Assembly: GCA_947448135.1 (NCBI GenBank)
Contig: CANFLZ010000007.1
Coordinates: forward strand, 1-64,000
Origin: Flavobacteriales bacterium
GTDB taxonomy: Bacteria; Bacteroidota; Bacteroidia; Flavobacteriales_D; Sanyastnellaceae
DNA: 64,000 bases
Direction of reading: 5' to 3'
In this document: positions 42,341-51,800 of the stretch, one piece after another
How positions within the stretch are numbered: the stretch's first letter is position 1
How the letters are laid out: every line of letters starts with the position of its first letter
Made by a program: the position numbers and the translations under genes
Notes under the pieces: model-generated
The model's database searches: none
Told to the model about the DNA's origin: nothing
The model's input: the letters and a program-made list of their open reading frames with translations, nothing else

Positions 42341-43548
42341 TGATTAGAGCGCATTTGATACGAACGGCAGAAGTAGACGAGGAGTTATTTACTTCTGTCG
42401 TTCAGTATTTACAGCAATTTAAGGGTGAAGTAGAATTTGTAGGACACGCCGATATTTATGCCGTTTCGGGAAAGCCGCATCGTGTTATCAAAATGGATGA
42501 TGACGATTTTGATCAAGCGGATCCGAGAATGGATGAGGACTTTTCCATGATTCAAGAATCCAAGATTGAGTCTCAAAAGCTTGATTTTCCAGAGGTAAAT
42601 GCTTATCCATGGGAAAAGTTTTTTAATCTGATCAAAAAATTTAGACGAAAAAAGCGAACCCCAGCTCAGGAGAGTTTCCCTCAGGTAGTGCCCGCAAGTT
42701 CATCCCATCATGCTGTGAAGGACGAAGATCATGTATTTATATTGACATATCAATCCAACGTAGAAAAATGGTTTGTCGGCACAGAAATGCACAATGGAAA
42801 GAATCATTTCATTCACTTGTTGTATTGGCACCATTATCTGCTTTCTGAACCAATTTATCCAGTGGCTTATCATGTGATGTCTACCCTTTTGCGCAACCAG
42901 ACATTTGGGAATTTCAATGGTTATTTCCCCATTTATCATGAGCAGTCCAGAGGTTGTATGATGGATTTGTGTTTGGACAAAAAGGACATTATTTTGAAAA
43001 TGCGCACTGCTGATATTTGTCCCGATTGTATGCGTGCAATGCAGTCATTGGATGTAAATCAAAAGCTTTTGCGACAGACTTTGCAAGTATTTGATCACGT
43101 TCGCGCTCAGGTATTATTTCGCGAGAGATTTATTAACGCGCCAACTTTTTCTCATTTGATCATCGATGTTCAAAAAGGAGAATTGATATTTCCTGAAATG
43201 TCTGACTTGCGAATAAAATTAAATCCGTTGGAGATGACAGTTTACCTCTTTTTTATTCGCCATATGAATGGGGTTATCTTGTCTTATTTGCCGGATTATT
43301 TTGATGAGTTGTTATTGATTTATCAAGACATAGTTCCCCAATTGGACGGCGATGACGCCATTGCACGCATATCAGATTTGACCAATCCGCTCAGCAATTC
43401 AATCAGTGAAAAAATTTCACGGATTAAATCGAAACTAAAGAATATGTTGGGGGATGAAATTGCAGAAGAATATCTCATTTCGGGTCCTAATGGGGGAATA
43501 AAAAAGATTCGTATTTCCAGAGAATTGGTTCAAGAGAAATCGAATTAA
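42340..43548 (+). CDS. Unknown protein paired with the VWA protein; possible zinc-binding motif and winged-helix-like C-terminus
   Basis: A 402-aa cytosolic protein that I cannot assign. An acidic, low-complexity segment lies around residues 52-70, a basic RRKKR segment near 102-105. Cysteines 206, 211, 227 and 230 (GCMMDLC and DICPDCM) form a C-x4-C...C-x2-C arrangement that could bind a metal. Residues about 283-396, with RIKLNPLEMTVYLFFIRHMN, SNSISEKISRIKSKLKN and YLISGPNGGIKKIRI, look helical with a final beta hairpin, compatible with a winged-helix DNA-binding fold; that is inference. The overlap with the VWA gene implies a stoichiometric pair. Confidence 0.7.
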   Translation: MIRAHLIRTAEVDEELFTSVVQYLQQFKGEVEFVGHADIYAVSGKPHRVIKMDDDDFDQADPRMDEDFSMIQESKIESQKLDFPEVNAYPWEKFFNLIKKFRRKKRTPAQESFPQVVPASSSHHAVKDEDHVFILTYQSNVEKWFVGTEMHNGKNHFIHLLYWHHYLLSEPIYPVAYHVMSTLLRNQTFGNFNGYFPIYHEQSRGCMMDLCLDKKDIILKMRTADICPDCMRAMQSLDVNQKLLRQTLQVFDHVRAQVLFRERFINAPTFSHLIIDVQKGELIFPEMSDLRIKLNPLEMTVYLFFIRHMNGVILSYLPDYFDELLLIYQDIVPQLDGDDAIARISDLTNPLSNSISEKISRIKSKLKNMLGDEIAEEYLISGPNGGIKKIRISRELVQEKSN

Positions 43549-43573
43549 TACCATACGTTTTATTTTCATCGAG

Positions 43574-43581
43574 TATCTTTG
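43574..43581 (+). promoter_or_regulatory. -7 promoter element of purK
   Basis: TATCTTTG, four bases before the purK ATG, so the message would have almost no leader. Confidence 0.5.
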
Positions 43582-43585
43582 TGCT

Positions 43586-44725
43586 ATGTCTAAATCTTGG
43601 AATCATCAACCCGTCATTGGTATTTTAGGCGGGGGTCAATTGGGAAGAATGTTCATTGAAGAAGCGGCTCGGTATGATGTGAAAATCGATGTCATCGATC
43701 CACAGTCCAATGCTTCATGTGCGCACTTGGCGCATCAATTTACAGTTGGTGATTTCAAAGACTATCAGACGGTTGTGGATTGGGGTCAGGACAAGGATGT
43801 CATTACTATCGAAATAGAAAATGTCAATTTAGAGGCCTTGAAAAAATTGGAGTCTCAAGGTAAAAAGGTTTATCCCCAGTCTTCCGTTTTAGAATTGATC
43901 AAGGATAAAGGAGCGCAGAAAAAATTTTATACAGAGCATCATATTCCAACAGCACCCTATGTTTTGATTGAAAAAAGAGCCGAATTGCTCGCAAGTCATT
44001 TGCCATGTATGCAAAAATTGCGAACCGGCGGGTATGACGGAAAAGGAGTGTTACCCTTGAAAAATGAAGATGATTTTCAGTTGGCGTTTGATGCGCCAAG
44101 TGTATTGGAATCTTGGGTTGATTTTGAAAGTGAGATTGCCGTTATTGTTGCACGAAATGCCAACGGGGAGATGAAAACATTTCCAGCTGTTGATATGGAG
44201 TTTAATGCTGAAGCAAACCTTGTCGAGTTTTTGTTTACTCCATCTGAAAGACCCCAAGCGATTATTCAAAAGGCGGAGGCGATTGCCATTCAAGTTGCAG
44301 AAAAAATGGGAATCATTGGCGTTTTAGCGGTGGAGATGTTTGTTTTGAAAAACGGTGAAGTGTTGGTGAATGAGGTGGCGCCGAGACCGCACAATAGCGG
44401 TCATCATACCATTGAATGTTGTTACACCTCTCAATATGAACAGCACTTGAGGGCGATTATGAATTGGCCTTTGGGAGACACGGGCCTCATTCAATCTGCG
44501 GTGATGGTCAATTTATTGGGCGAAAAAGGAAGCGCCGGAAACGTCGTTTATCAAGGAATGGAGGAGGTGTTGGCCATGCCGGGAGTTTTTGTGCATTTAT
44601 ATGGTAAAAAGACAACAGCCTCCTTTCGAAAAATGGGACACGTTACGGTTTTAAACCAAGATCTTCCATCCGCCAAGCAAACCGCACGTGAGGTGATGCA
44701 GAAGTTGGTTGTAACGGGTGATTAG
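43586..44725 (+). CDS. purK: N5-carboxyaminoimidazole ribonucleotide synthase
   Basis: PurK carboxylates AIR with bicarbonate and ATP in purine synthesis. The 379-aa ATP-grasp enzyme has IGILGGGQLGRMFIEEAARY at the N-terminus, LRTGGYDGKGV (ATP-grasp loop), VDFESEIAVIVARNANGEM and VNEVAPRPHNSGHHTIE with the metal-binding residues. Length is normal. purE is not adjacent. thyA follows after 54 bp. Confidence 0.96.
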   Translation: MSKSWNHQPVIGILGGGQLGRMFIEEAARYDVKIDVIDPQSNASCAHLAHQFTVGDFKDYQTVVDWGQDKDVITIEIENVNLEALKKLESQGKKVYPQSSVLELIKDKGAQKKFYTEHHIPTAPYVLIEKRAELLASHLPCMQKLRTGGYDGKGVLPLKNEDDFQLAFDAPSVLESWVDFESEIAVIVARNANGEMKTFPAVDMEFNAEANLVEFLFTPSERPQAIIQKAEAIAIQVAEKMGIIGVLAVEMFVLKNGEVLVNEVAPRPHNSGHHTIECCYTSQYEQHLRAIMNWPLGDTGLIQSAVMVNLLGEKGSAGNVVYQGMEEVLAMPGVFVHLYGKKTTASFRKMGHVTVLNQDLPSAKQTAREVMQKLVVTGD

Positions 44726-44779
44726 ACGAAGAATTTAAAAACATATTATTTCAATCATTAAACGTATTAGTTTCGCTTT

Positions 44780-45574
44780 ATGAAGCAGTATCATGAGTTG
44801 TTACAACATTTGTTGGATAATGGAGTCTCTAAATCGGACAGAACAGGAACAGGAACATTGAGTGTTTTTGGATATCAAATGCGATTTGATTTGAGTCAAG
44901 GCTTTCCATTGCTGACGACTAAAAAATTACATACCAAGAGCATCATTCATGAGTTATTGTGGTTTTTAAAAGGAGATACCAATATTGCTTATTTAAAGGA
45001 GAATGGAGTTTCGATTTGGGATGAGTGGGCGGATGATAAAGGAAACTTGGGACCTGTATATGGATATCAATGGAGAAGTTGGCCCAATCCTGATGGCAGC
45101 CATACCGACCAAATTCAAAAACTGGTGGATAGTTTGACCAAGAATCCGGATGGTAGAAGACACATTGTTTCTGCATGGAATCCTTCGTTTATAGATCAAA
45201 TGGCATTGCCCCCATGTCATTGTCTTTTTCAATTTTATGTTGCAGAGGGAAAGTTAAGTTGTCAGTTGTACCAACGCAGCGCTGATACATTTTTGGGGGT
45301 TCCATTTAACATCGCGTCATACGCTTTGATGACCATGATGATGGCTCAGGTTTGTGGATTGCAACCAGGTGATTTTGTTTGGACGGGTGGAGATGTGCAT
45401 TTGTATAGCAACCATATTGAGCAAGCCAATCTCCAATTGACACGTGATTTTAGGCCATTGCCTACCATGAAAATCAACCCAGATGTAAAGTCTATTTTTG
45501 ATTTTAAATACGAGGATTTTACATTAGAAAATTACGACCCTCATCCACACATCAAAGCACCAGTAGCGGTTTAA
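44780..45574 (+). CDS. thyA: Thymidylate synthase
   Basis: Methylates dUMP to dTMP using methylene-tetrahydrofolate. The product is 264 aa, the same length as E. coli ThyA. Motifs include [20 protein letters not shown], the catalytic cysteine in [12 protein letters not shown] (near residue 147), [20 protein letters not shown] and [15 protein letters not shown]. It is followed four bases later by folA, which regenerates the folate cofactor consumed by ThyA. Confidence 0.98.
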   Translation: MKQYHELLQHLLDNGVSKSDRTGTGTLSVFGYQMRFDLSQGFPLLTTKKLHTKSIIHELLWFLKGDTNIAYLKENGVSIWDEWADDKGNLGPVYGYQWRSWPNPDGSHTDQIQKLVDSLTKNPDGRRHIVSAWNPSFIDQMALPPCHCLFQFYVAEGKLSCQLYQRSADTFLGVPFNIASYALMTMMMAQVCGLQPGDFVWTGGDVHLYSNHIEQANLQLTRDFRPLPTMKINPDVKSIFDFKYEDFTLENYDPHPHIKAPVAV

Positions 45575-45578
45575 TCCC

Positions 45579-46106
45579 ATGACAAAAGTATCCATCATTG
45601 TGGCCATGGGCCAAAATAGAGAAATTGGAAAGAACAATGATCTCATGTGGCATTTGCCAGTGGATATGCGGTTTTTTAAGGATACAACTTTGGGACATCC
45701 TGTCATCATGGGACGCAAGAATTATGAGAGTATCCCTGAGCAATATCGCCCATTTAAAAACAGGTTGAATATTGTTGTTTCGAATCAAAGTGAATATGTT
45801 GCTCCGGGTTGTCATTTATTTCAAAATTTAAATGATGCCATTGCGTTTGCTAAAGTCCAAGATCAACAAGAAGTTTTTGTGATCGGTGGCGGACAAATTT
45901 ATGCGGAGGCTTTAAAAATGAACCTTGTCGATACGATGTATATCACACACATTGCCGCTTCATTTCCTGATGCCCATACTTTTTTTCCAGAAGTTGATTT
46001 GAGTCAATGGAATGGAAAATTGATCATGCAGCACGAGGCAGATGAAAAACATTCTTTTGCCTTTGAGGTATTCGAATACACCCGATCGTTATCCTCTGGC
46101 TCCTAA
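45579..46106 (+). CDS. folA: Dihydrofolate reductase
   Basis: Reduces dihydrofolate to tetrahydrofolate with NADPH. The 175-aa protein has VSIIVAMGQNREIGKNNDLM, WHLPVDMRFFKDTTLGHPVI and MGRKNYESIP, and the NADPH loop VFVIGGGQIYAEAL, all in register with the family. It forms a natural pair with thyA just upstream. Its last 18 bases overlap the 3' end of the convergent amidohydrolase gene. Confidence 0.96.
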   Translation: MTKVSIIVAMGQNREIGKNNDLMWHLPVDMRFFKDTTLGHPVIMGRKNYESIPEQYRPFKNRLNIVVSNQSEYVAPGCHLFQNLNDAIAFAKVQDQQEVFVIGGGQIYAEALKMNLVDTMYITHIAASFPDAHTFFPEVDLSQWNGKLIMQHEADEKHSFAFEVFEYTRSLSSGS

Positions 46107-47276
46107 ATAAGCCATCAAGCCGACACCTGTGATCATTGCCTTTTCATCAATGTCAAAGCAGTTGTTGTGAACGGGCGCGTTGAATTGAGAACCGTCTGCC
46201 GATGAGGTTCCCAATCGATAGAAACAACTTGGATATTTTTGAGCGAAATAAGCGAAGTCCTCGGCTGTTGTTCTTAATGTCAATTCGACTACATTTTCTT
46301 CTCCCAAATATTCTTTCGCCAAATTCCAAGCTTGTTGGGTTACTTCAGGGTTGTTGAATAATGCTGGATATCCGATTTTGATATCCACTTCAATCGTTGT
46401 TCCTGTTGCTTCTGCAATTCCCTGACAGGTTTTTCTGATCCATTCATGCGCTTGGTATCGCCAGGTCTCATCAAAAGTTCTAAAAGTTCCCTCCAAATGA
46501 GCCAAATCCGGAATGATGTTGGTGGCGCCATTGGCGACGATTTTTCCAATGGTTAATACGGAAGGAGTGTTGGGCTCCGCATGACGGCTCACTACCTGTT
46601 GCAAGGCCAATATCAATTGTGCTGAGGCAACTATGGGGTCTATGCATTGATTGGGTTTTGCGCCATGTCCCCCTTTGCCTTTTACATCAATATAAATTTC
46701 ATCAGTACTCGCCATGTACCAACCAGACTTCATTCCGATTTTTCCAGCGGGTAATTCAGGATAAACGTGTTGTCCAATTATTTTTTCTGGATGAAACGAA
46801 TTGAAAATTCCTTCTTTGATCATTTCATTTGCACCACCGGGTAAGATTTCCTCTCCGGGTTGGAAAATAATCTGCACGGTACCTTCCCATTCATTTTTTA
46901 GTTCATTCAAAACGATTGCTGCGCCAAGAACACAGGTGGTATGCACGTCATGCCCGCATGCGTGCATGACGCCATCTACATTGCTTTTGTAATCGACATT
47001 GTTTTTTTCTAAAATCGGCAAAGCGTCCATATCTCCCCGAAGGCTGATGAATCGGGACTTTGGATTTTTTCCTTCGATTGTCGCGGTGATTCCTGTTTTT
47101 ACCCAACCACTCTCAAATGGAATTTGATGAGAAGCAAGAATGGACTGAATCCATTCAGAGGTTTTGAATTCTTGGAAAGATAATTCAGGATTTTGATGCA
47201 AATGTCTTCTGAATGCTATCCATGTGGGCAACAGCGCTTGCGCTTTGGCTTGTATGTTCTCTTTGAGATTCATCAT
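46089..47276 (-). CDS. M20 family amidohydrolase / peptidase
   Basis: A 395-aa zinc hydrolase of the M20D (hippurate hydrolase/N-acyl-amino-acid amidohydrolase) group. Metal ligands are visible: HACGHDVHTTCVLGAAIVL, FQPGEEILPGGANEMIKEGI, the His in IGQHVYPELPAGKIG and the C-terminal TTAEDFAYFAQKYPSCFYRL with NAPVHNNCFDIDEK. The substrate is not predictable from sequence. It starts within the stop of the upstream small membrane gene (four-base overlap), at ATG 47276 or 47273. Confidence 0.92.
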   Translation of the reverse strand: MMNLKENIQAKAQALLPTWIAFRRHLHQNPELSFQEFKTSEWIQSILASHQIPFESGWVKTGITATIEGKNPKSRFISLRGDMDALPILEKNNVDYKSNVDGVMHACGHDVHTTCVLGAAIVLNELKNEWEGTVQIIFQPGEEILPGGANEMIKEGIFNSFHPEKIIGQHVYPELPAGKIGMKSGWYMASTDEIYIDVKGKGGHGAKPNQCIDPIVASAQLILALQQVVSRHAEPNTPSVLTIGKIVANGATNIIPDLAHLEGTFRTFDETWRYQAHEWIRKTCQGIAEATGTTIEVDIKIGYPALFNNPEVTQQAWNLAKEYLGEENVVELTLRTTAEDFAYFAQKYPSCFYRLGTSSADGSQFNAPVHNNCFDIDEKAMITGVGLMAYLGARG

Positions 47277-47653
47277 TTACAAGGAGATTGATTTTCCATT
47301 CCTTTTCTTTCAATCGAAATAACTTGAAGAGTAGAATCGAATAACTGAACAGACACTGCGACCAAGTCGTTTTCCAATTGATAGATTTTGTTGGTTTGTT
47401 GGGTTTGGCTTTTATCAAAATTGATAGAACCATCGTTGAGCACCTCTTTCCATTCATTTTCAGCAATTGCGAAGTAGCGGGCTTGACAATTCGCGTTATC
47501 GGAAATGGACCATTTTTTCTCTCTGATGGACTGTCTAATTTGTTTACCGGGCAGCCATCCCAACCAATCATAATTGGGAAACATGATCCAGACCATGGCG
47601 CAACCGATGACTACTCCGATTAAAAAACGCAAAAGGCGTTGGGGAAATTTCAT
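47273..47653 (-). CDS. Small membrane-anchored protein, DUF4258-like
   Basis: A 126-aa protein with one N-terminal helix (about residues 8-25, FLIGVVIGCAMVWIMF) and a short soluble domain with WSISDNANCQARYFAIAENE and GSINFDKSQTQQTNKIYQLE. The pattern resembles the flavobacterial proteins labelled DUF4258, but I cannot confirm it without a search. It is co-translated with the amidohydrolase (four-base overlap) and reads divergently from ddl. Confidence 0.6.
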   Translation of the reverse strand: MKFPQRLLRFLIGVVIGCAMVWIMFPNYDWLGWLPGKQIRQSIREKKWSISDNANCQARYFAIAENEWKEVLNDGSINFDKSQTQQTNKIYQLENDLVAVSVQLFDSTLQVISIERKGMENQSPCK

Positions 47654-47721
47654 GCTACAAAGATGCAGATTTTTAGAGATAATACGCTATTCACTATCCA
47701 TCGTTAATGTTCAGTGAAAAT

Positions 47722-47733
47722 ACCTAGCTAGGT
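47722..47733. repeat. Perfect 12-bp palindrome upstream of ddl
   Basis: ACCTAGCTAGGT, in the 107-bp divergent intergenic region between the small membrane protein and ddl, 27 bp before the ddl ATG. It may be an operator; a chance palindrome is possible at this length. Confidence 0.5.
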
Positions 47734-47760
47734 CACCAAAAAAACTTTCATTTTTGGAAA

Positions 47761-48732
47761 ATGGAAAAAAAGCGAATTGCTGTAGTTTCAGGAGGTTTTA
47801 GTGGAGAGGCGCAGGTCTCTATGCGCAGTGCTAAAATGGTGATGACGCATATTGATCGTGATCTATACGAACCGACGCAAGTAGTTATTGTGCCGGAAAG
47901 ATGGTTTGCTATGGTTGGGGAGGAACAGGTGGAAATCGATAAAAACGATTTCAGTTTTTCACATCAAGGAAACAAGCAAAAATTTGATGGTGTTTTTATG
48001 ATTGTGCACGGCACGCCAGGAGAGGATGGGTTGCTTCAAGGATATTTTCAATTGATGGGCATTCCATGTACCACAGGAGATGTGCTGAATATGGCCGTTA
48101 CGTTTAATAAAAAGGCCACTACGGACGCCCTTAGAAATTTGGGATATACGGTAGCAAAAAGCCAAATGATTCGCCGTGGAGAAGTATTTAAGGTTGATGA
48201 GGTGGTTGCGTTTTTGGGCTTGCCTTGTTTTGTAAAACCCAATAATGGCGGCTCTTCGATTGGAACATCCAAAGTAAAAGAAGCTTCGGAGTTGCCAGGA
48301 GCGATTGAAAAAGCATTGCACGAAGATCACCAGGCTTTGGTGGAATCTTTTGTTCAGGGAACAGAGGTGACATGTGGTGTGATTCAATATCAAGGAAAAA
48401 TTACAGCTTTGCCTTTGACGGAGATTGTTACGGAAAATGAGTTTTTTGATTATCAGGCGAAATATGAAGGAGCTTCACAGGAAATTACCCCTGCCCGTTT
48501 GGATGAAGAGATGAGTTTGAAGGTTAGAAATTTGGCGGCTAAAATTTATTCAGATTTGAAGTGCGCAGGGATGATTCGTGTCGATTTTATTATCCAAAAT
48601 GGAGAGCCGCATGTAATAGAGGTGAACACAGTTCCTGGATTTTCAGAAGCCTCCATTATTCCCCAACAAGCAGCCGTTTTGGGAATTGATAAAAAAGAGT
48701 TGATTTCTACAGTAATCCAGTCATGTTTTTAA
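47761..48732 (+). CDS. ddl: D-alanine--D-alanine ligase
   Basis: Makes the D-Ala-D-Ala dipeptide for peptidoglycan. The 323-aa ATP-grasp enzyme has VSGGFSGEAQVSMRSAKMV at the N-terminus, VHGTPGEDGLLQGYFQLMGI, the lysine and glycine loop VKPNNGGSSIGTSKV, and the C-terminal metal site IRVDFIIQNGEPHVIEVNTV then PGFSEASIIPQQ. Normal length. It stands alone, with a palindrome in its upstream region. Confidence 0.97.
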   Translation: MEKKRIAVVSGGFSGEAQVSMRSAKMVMTHIDRDLYEPTQVVIVPERWFAMVGEEQVEIDKNDFSFSHQGNKQKFDGVFMIVHGTPGEDGLLQGYFQLMGIPCTTGDVLNMAVTFNKKATTDALRNLGYTVAKSQMIRRGEVFKVDEVVAFLGLPCFVKPNNGGSSIGTSKVKEASELPGAIEKALHEDHQALVESFVQGTEVTCGVIQYQGKITALPLTEIVTENEFFDYQAKYEGASQEITPARLDEEMSLKVRNLAAKIYSDLKCAGMIRVDFIIQNGEPHVIEVNTVPGFSEASIIPQQAAVLGIDKKELISTVIQSCF

Positions 48733-48867
48733 ATAATAAAAGTTTGGAATTCAGGGTTTTAAATCATAAATCATAAATAGTTCGTGTTAAGATGCGTTAA
48801 AAACATCGTTTTTAGTTATTTTAGCACCCTTTAATTAAGGAAAAATTTACACTAATTCAATCCAGAT

Positions 48868-51800
48868 ATGCGGAAAAAGATTACGCTATTGCTTGCAGGA
48901 ATCTTGTTGACCTTGACCAGTGCTTTTGCCCAGAACTCGGGTACTTTGAAAGGAAAGGTAACGGATAAAGATAACAAGCAGCCATTGCCATTCGTGAATG
49001 TAATTGTCTTCTTGAATGGTAATTTGGTTACCGGAGGTCAAACGGATATTGATGGTGAATACACCATTAAACCGATCGATCCGGGAACGTATGATATTCA
49101 ATTTAATTTTGTTGGATATCAATCTCAAGAGTTGAAAGGAGTGCCTGTTTCTGCTGGAAAAATTCAGTTTGCGAATACAGAAATGTCTGCGGGTGCTGAA
49201 ATGAAGACTTTGGAGATTAATGACTTTAAAGTTCCTTTGATTGATAAGGACGGTGGAGCATCAGGAGGTACCGTTACTCGTGAGGAGTTGGCGCGTATGC
49301 CTTCTCGTGATGCATTGGGATTGGCACAAACGGTGGCAGGTGTTAGCAGCGCTGGTACAGGCGGAGGAATCTCTATCCGTGGTGCTCGTACTGGATCTAC
49401 TTGGGTGTATATCGATGGTATCAAAGTTCGTGGATCATCAGCGCTTCCAAAATCGGCGATTGAAGAGGTTTCTGTTATCACGGGTGGTGTTCCAGCCAAT
49501 ATTGGTGACGTAACAGGGGGGGTAATCAATATCTCTTTGCGTTCCGCTTCTGCTAATTACACGGGAGGTGTTGAGGCGATTTCGTCTGGTATGCAAGTAG
49601 GTGATAAAGTGATTGGCTTGGACAAATACGGCTATAACTTGGTTGAAGGTTCTTTATCTGGGCCGCTTGTTTTCCGTAGAAATGCAGACGGAACAAAAAG
49701 CAAGAAGCCATTGTTGGGATTCTTCGTTTCAGGAAACTATACAGACATCGTCGATAATTCTCCAGCTTATGGTGGAGTATACAAGATGAAAGACAGCGCT
49801 TTGAGTTCAATATTGCAAAATCCGTTGCGCCAAAACGTACAGGCTGATGGTTCTGTCAATGGAGCACTTTACAATGCAGACTTTTTACAGTCAGATCAAT
49901 TTGAGAAAATTGATACCCGCTTGAATGTGAGAAACAAGACGGTTAATATGGTTGGTAAAATTGATTTTACTGCCAATCAGAACACAACCTTTACAATTGG
50001 AGGAACCGCTGCTTATAGAAAAGGAAATGACTTTGACTATAGCAATATGTTGATGAACACAGCCAACAATCAGCAAGCAACAGATTGGGATTGGAGAGCA
50101 TATGCGAAATTTAGTCAACGTTTCAATAATTCACAAAATGAGACAGGAACATTAAAAAATGTATTCTACTCAATTTTGGTAGATTACAGCAGTACATATC
50201 GTTTGCGTCAGGACGCAACACACAAAGACAAGCTTTTCCGTTATGGTCACGTTGGACACTTTGATGTAACTCGCGCTCGCTCTTATTCATTGGCAAACGA
50301 AGGAGGATACTATCAACAAAACGGATGGCAGGATGTGAATGTTGCGTTCACACCCAGCCAATACAATCCTGATTTGGCGGCCATTACCAATCAATTCTTT
50401 ACTTTGTTTGATACACCCAGTAGTGTTACAGAGGTGTTGAATGGTTCAGATCCTTACATCACGAATGATGGATTCTTTGATGCTGCAACCAATGAGTTTA
50501 CGACCGAGGCTTCTCAAATTGGAGACTCACCTTATTCTTCATTGACCAATATTCAAGGAAACAATGGATTGATCAATGGTCAGGTTCCAACAGATACATA
50601 CGGTTTATGGAATTATGTTGGTGGACAAAGCAACAACTACAGTGTTTCAAGCAATCGCCAGTTCCGTGTTTCTGGAACAGGTTCTGCTGACATTGGAAAC
50701 CATGCTATTCAAGTTGGTTTCGAATTTGAGCAACGTAAAGATGCAGGATATGCTGTTGCACCTGTTGGTTTGTGGTTGAGAGCTCGTCAATTGGCTAACT
50801 TCCAAATTTCTGAAATCAATAAGGATGATCCCTCATACTTCAGTAACAATGGCGTTACTTATGAAAACTATGGCGCTTTGGTGGGATCCGATCAATTTGA
50901 ATTTGACTACAATTTGCGCAATGCTTTAGGATTGGACGTGAATGGTTCTGATTATATTAATGTTGACAACATTAATCCAGACGATATGAATATTTCGATG
51001 TTTGGTGCAGACGATTTGTTGAACCAAGGAAATAGTCTTGTTTCTTATTATGGTTACGATCCATACGGAAATCGTTTGAAAGGCAATCGCCCAACAATCA
51101 ATGACTTTTTCTCTGAGAAATATACATTGGCAGATGGCAAGCAATTTAACACTAGAAGAATTGGAGCATTTGAACCAACTTACATCTCAGGATATGTGAT
51201 GGATAAATTTGCGTTTGATGATTTGATTTTCAACGTTGGTTTGCGTATCGACCGTTATGATGCCAACCAATATGTTCCAATTGATCCATACGTCATCAGC
51301 CAAGCAAATACCGCTTCAGAGGTTGATTATAGCAAATTCAATACATCGCGTCCATCAAACATCGGAGACAACTTCGTTGTTTATGTTGACAATATTGATC
51401 AACCTACTTCTATCACAGGTTACCGTGATGGTAACACTTGGTACAATGCTTCAGGAGCTTTGGTAACAGATCCATTTACATCGGTTGCTTCAGGCGGAAC
51501 TGTGAAGCCATATTTGAAAGTTGATCCAAAGGCTGATTTGACGGCAAGTGCGTTTAAAGAGTATCAACCGGTTGTCAACTTCATGCCTCGTATTGCCTTC
51601 TCATTCCCAATTTCTGATGAAGCTTTGTTCTTTGCTCACTATGATGTATTGACTCAGCGTCCAACAGAAAGCAATCGTTTTGACCCAACAGATTACTTGT
51701 ATTTGGCTAACGCTTCTAACCCAATCATCAACAATCCAAACTTGAAGCCTGAGCGCACAGTGGATTATGCTTTGGGATTCCAACAAGTATTGTCTAAAAC

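Noticed and set aside
48733-48867. Short repeated AAATCATAAATCATAAATAG before the TonB receptor
   Set aside because: The 8-bp tandem unit occurs about two and a half times only, in very AT-rich sequence, which is unremarkable here.
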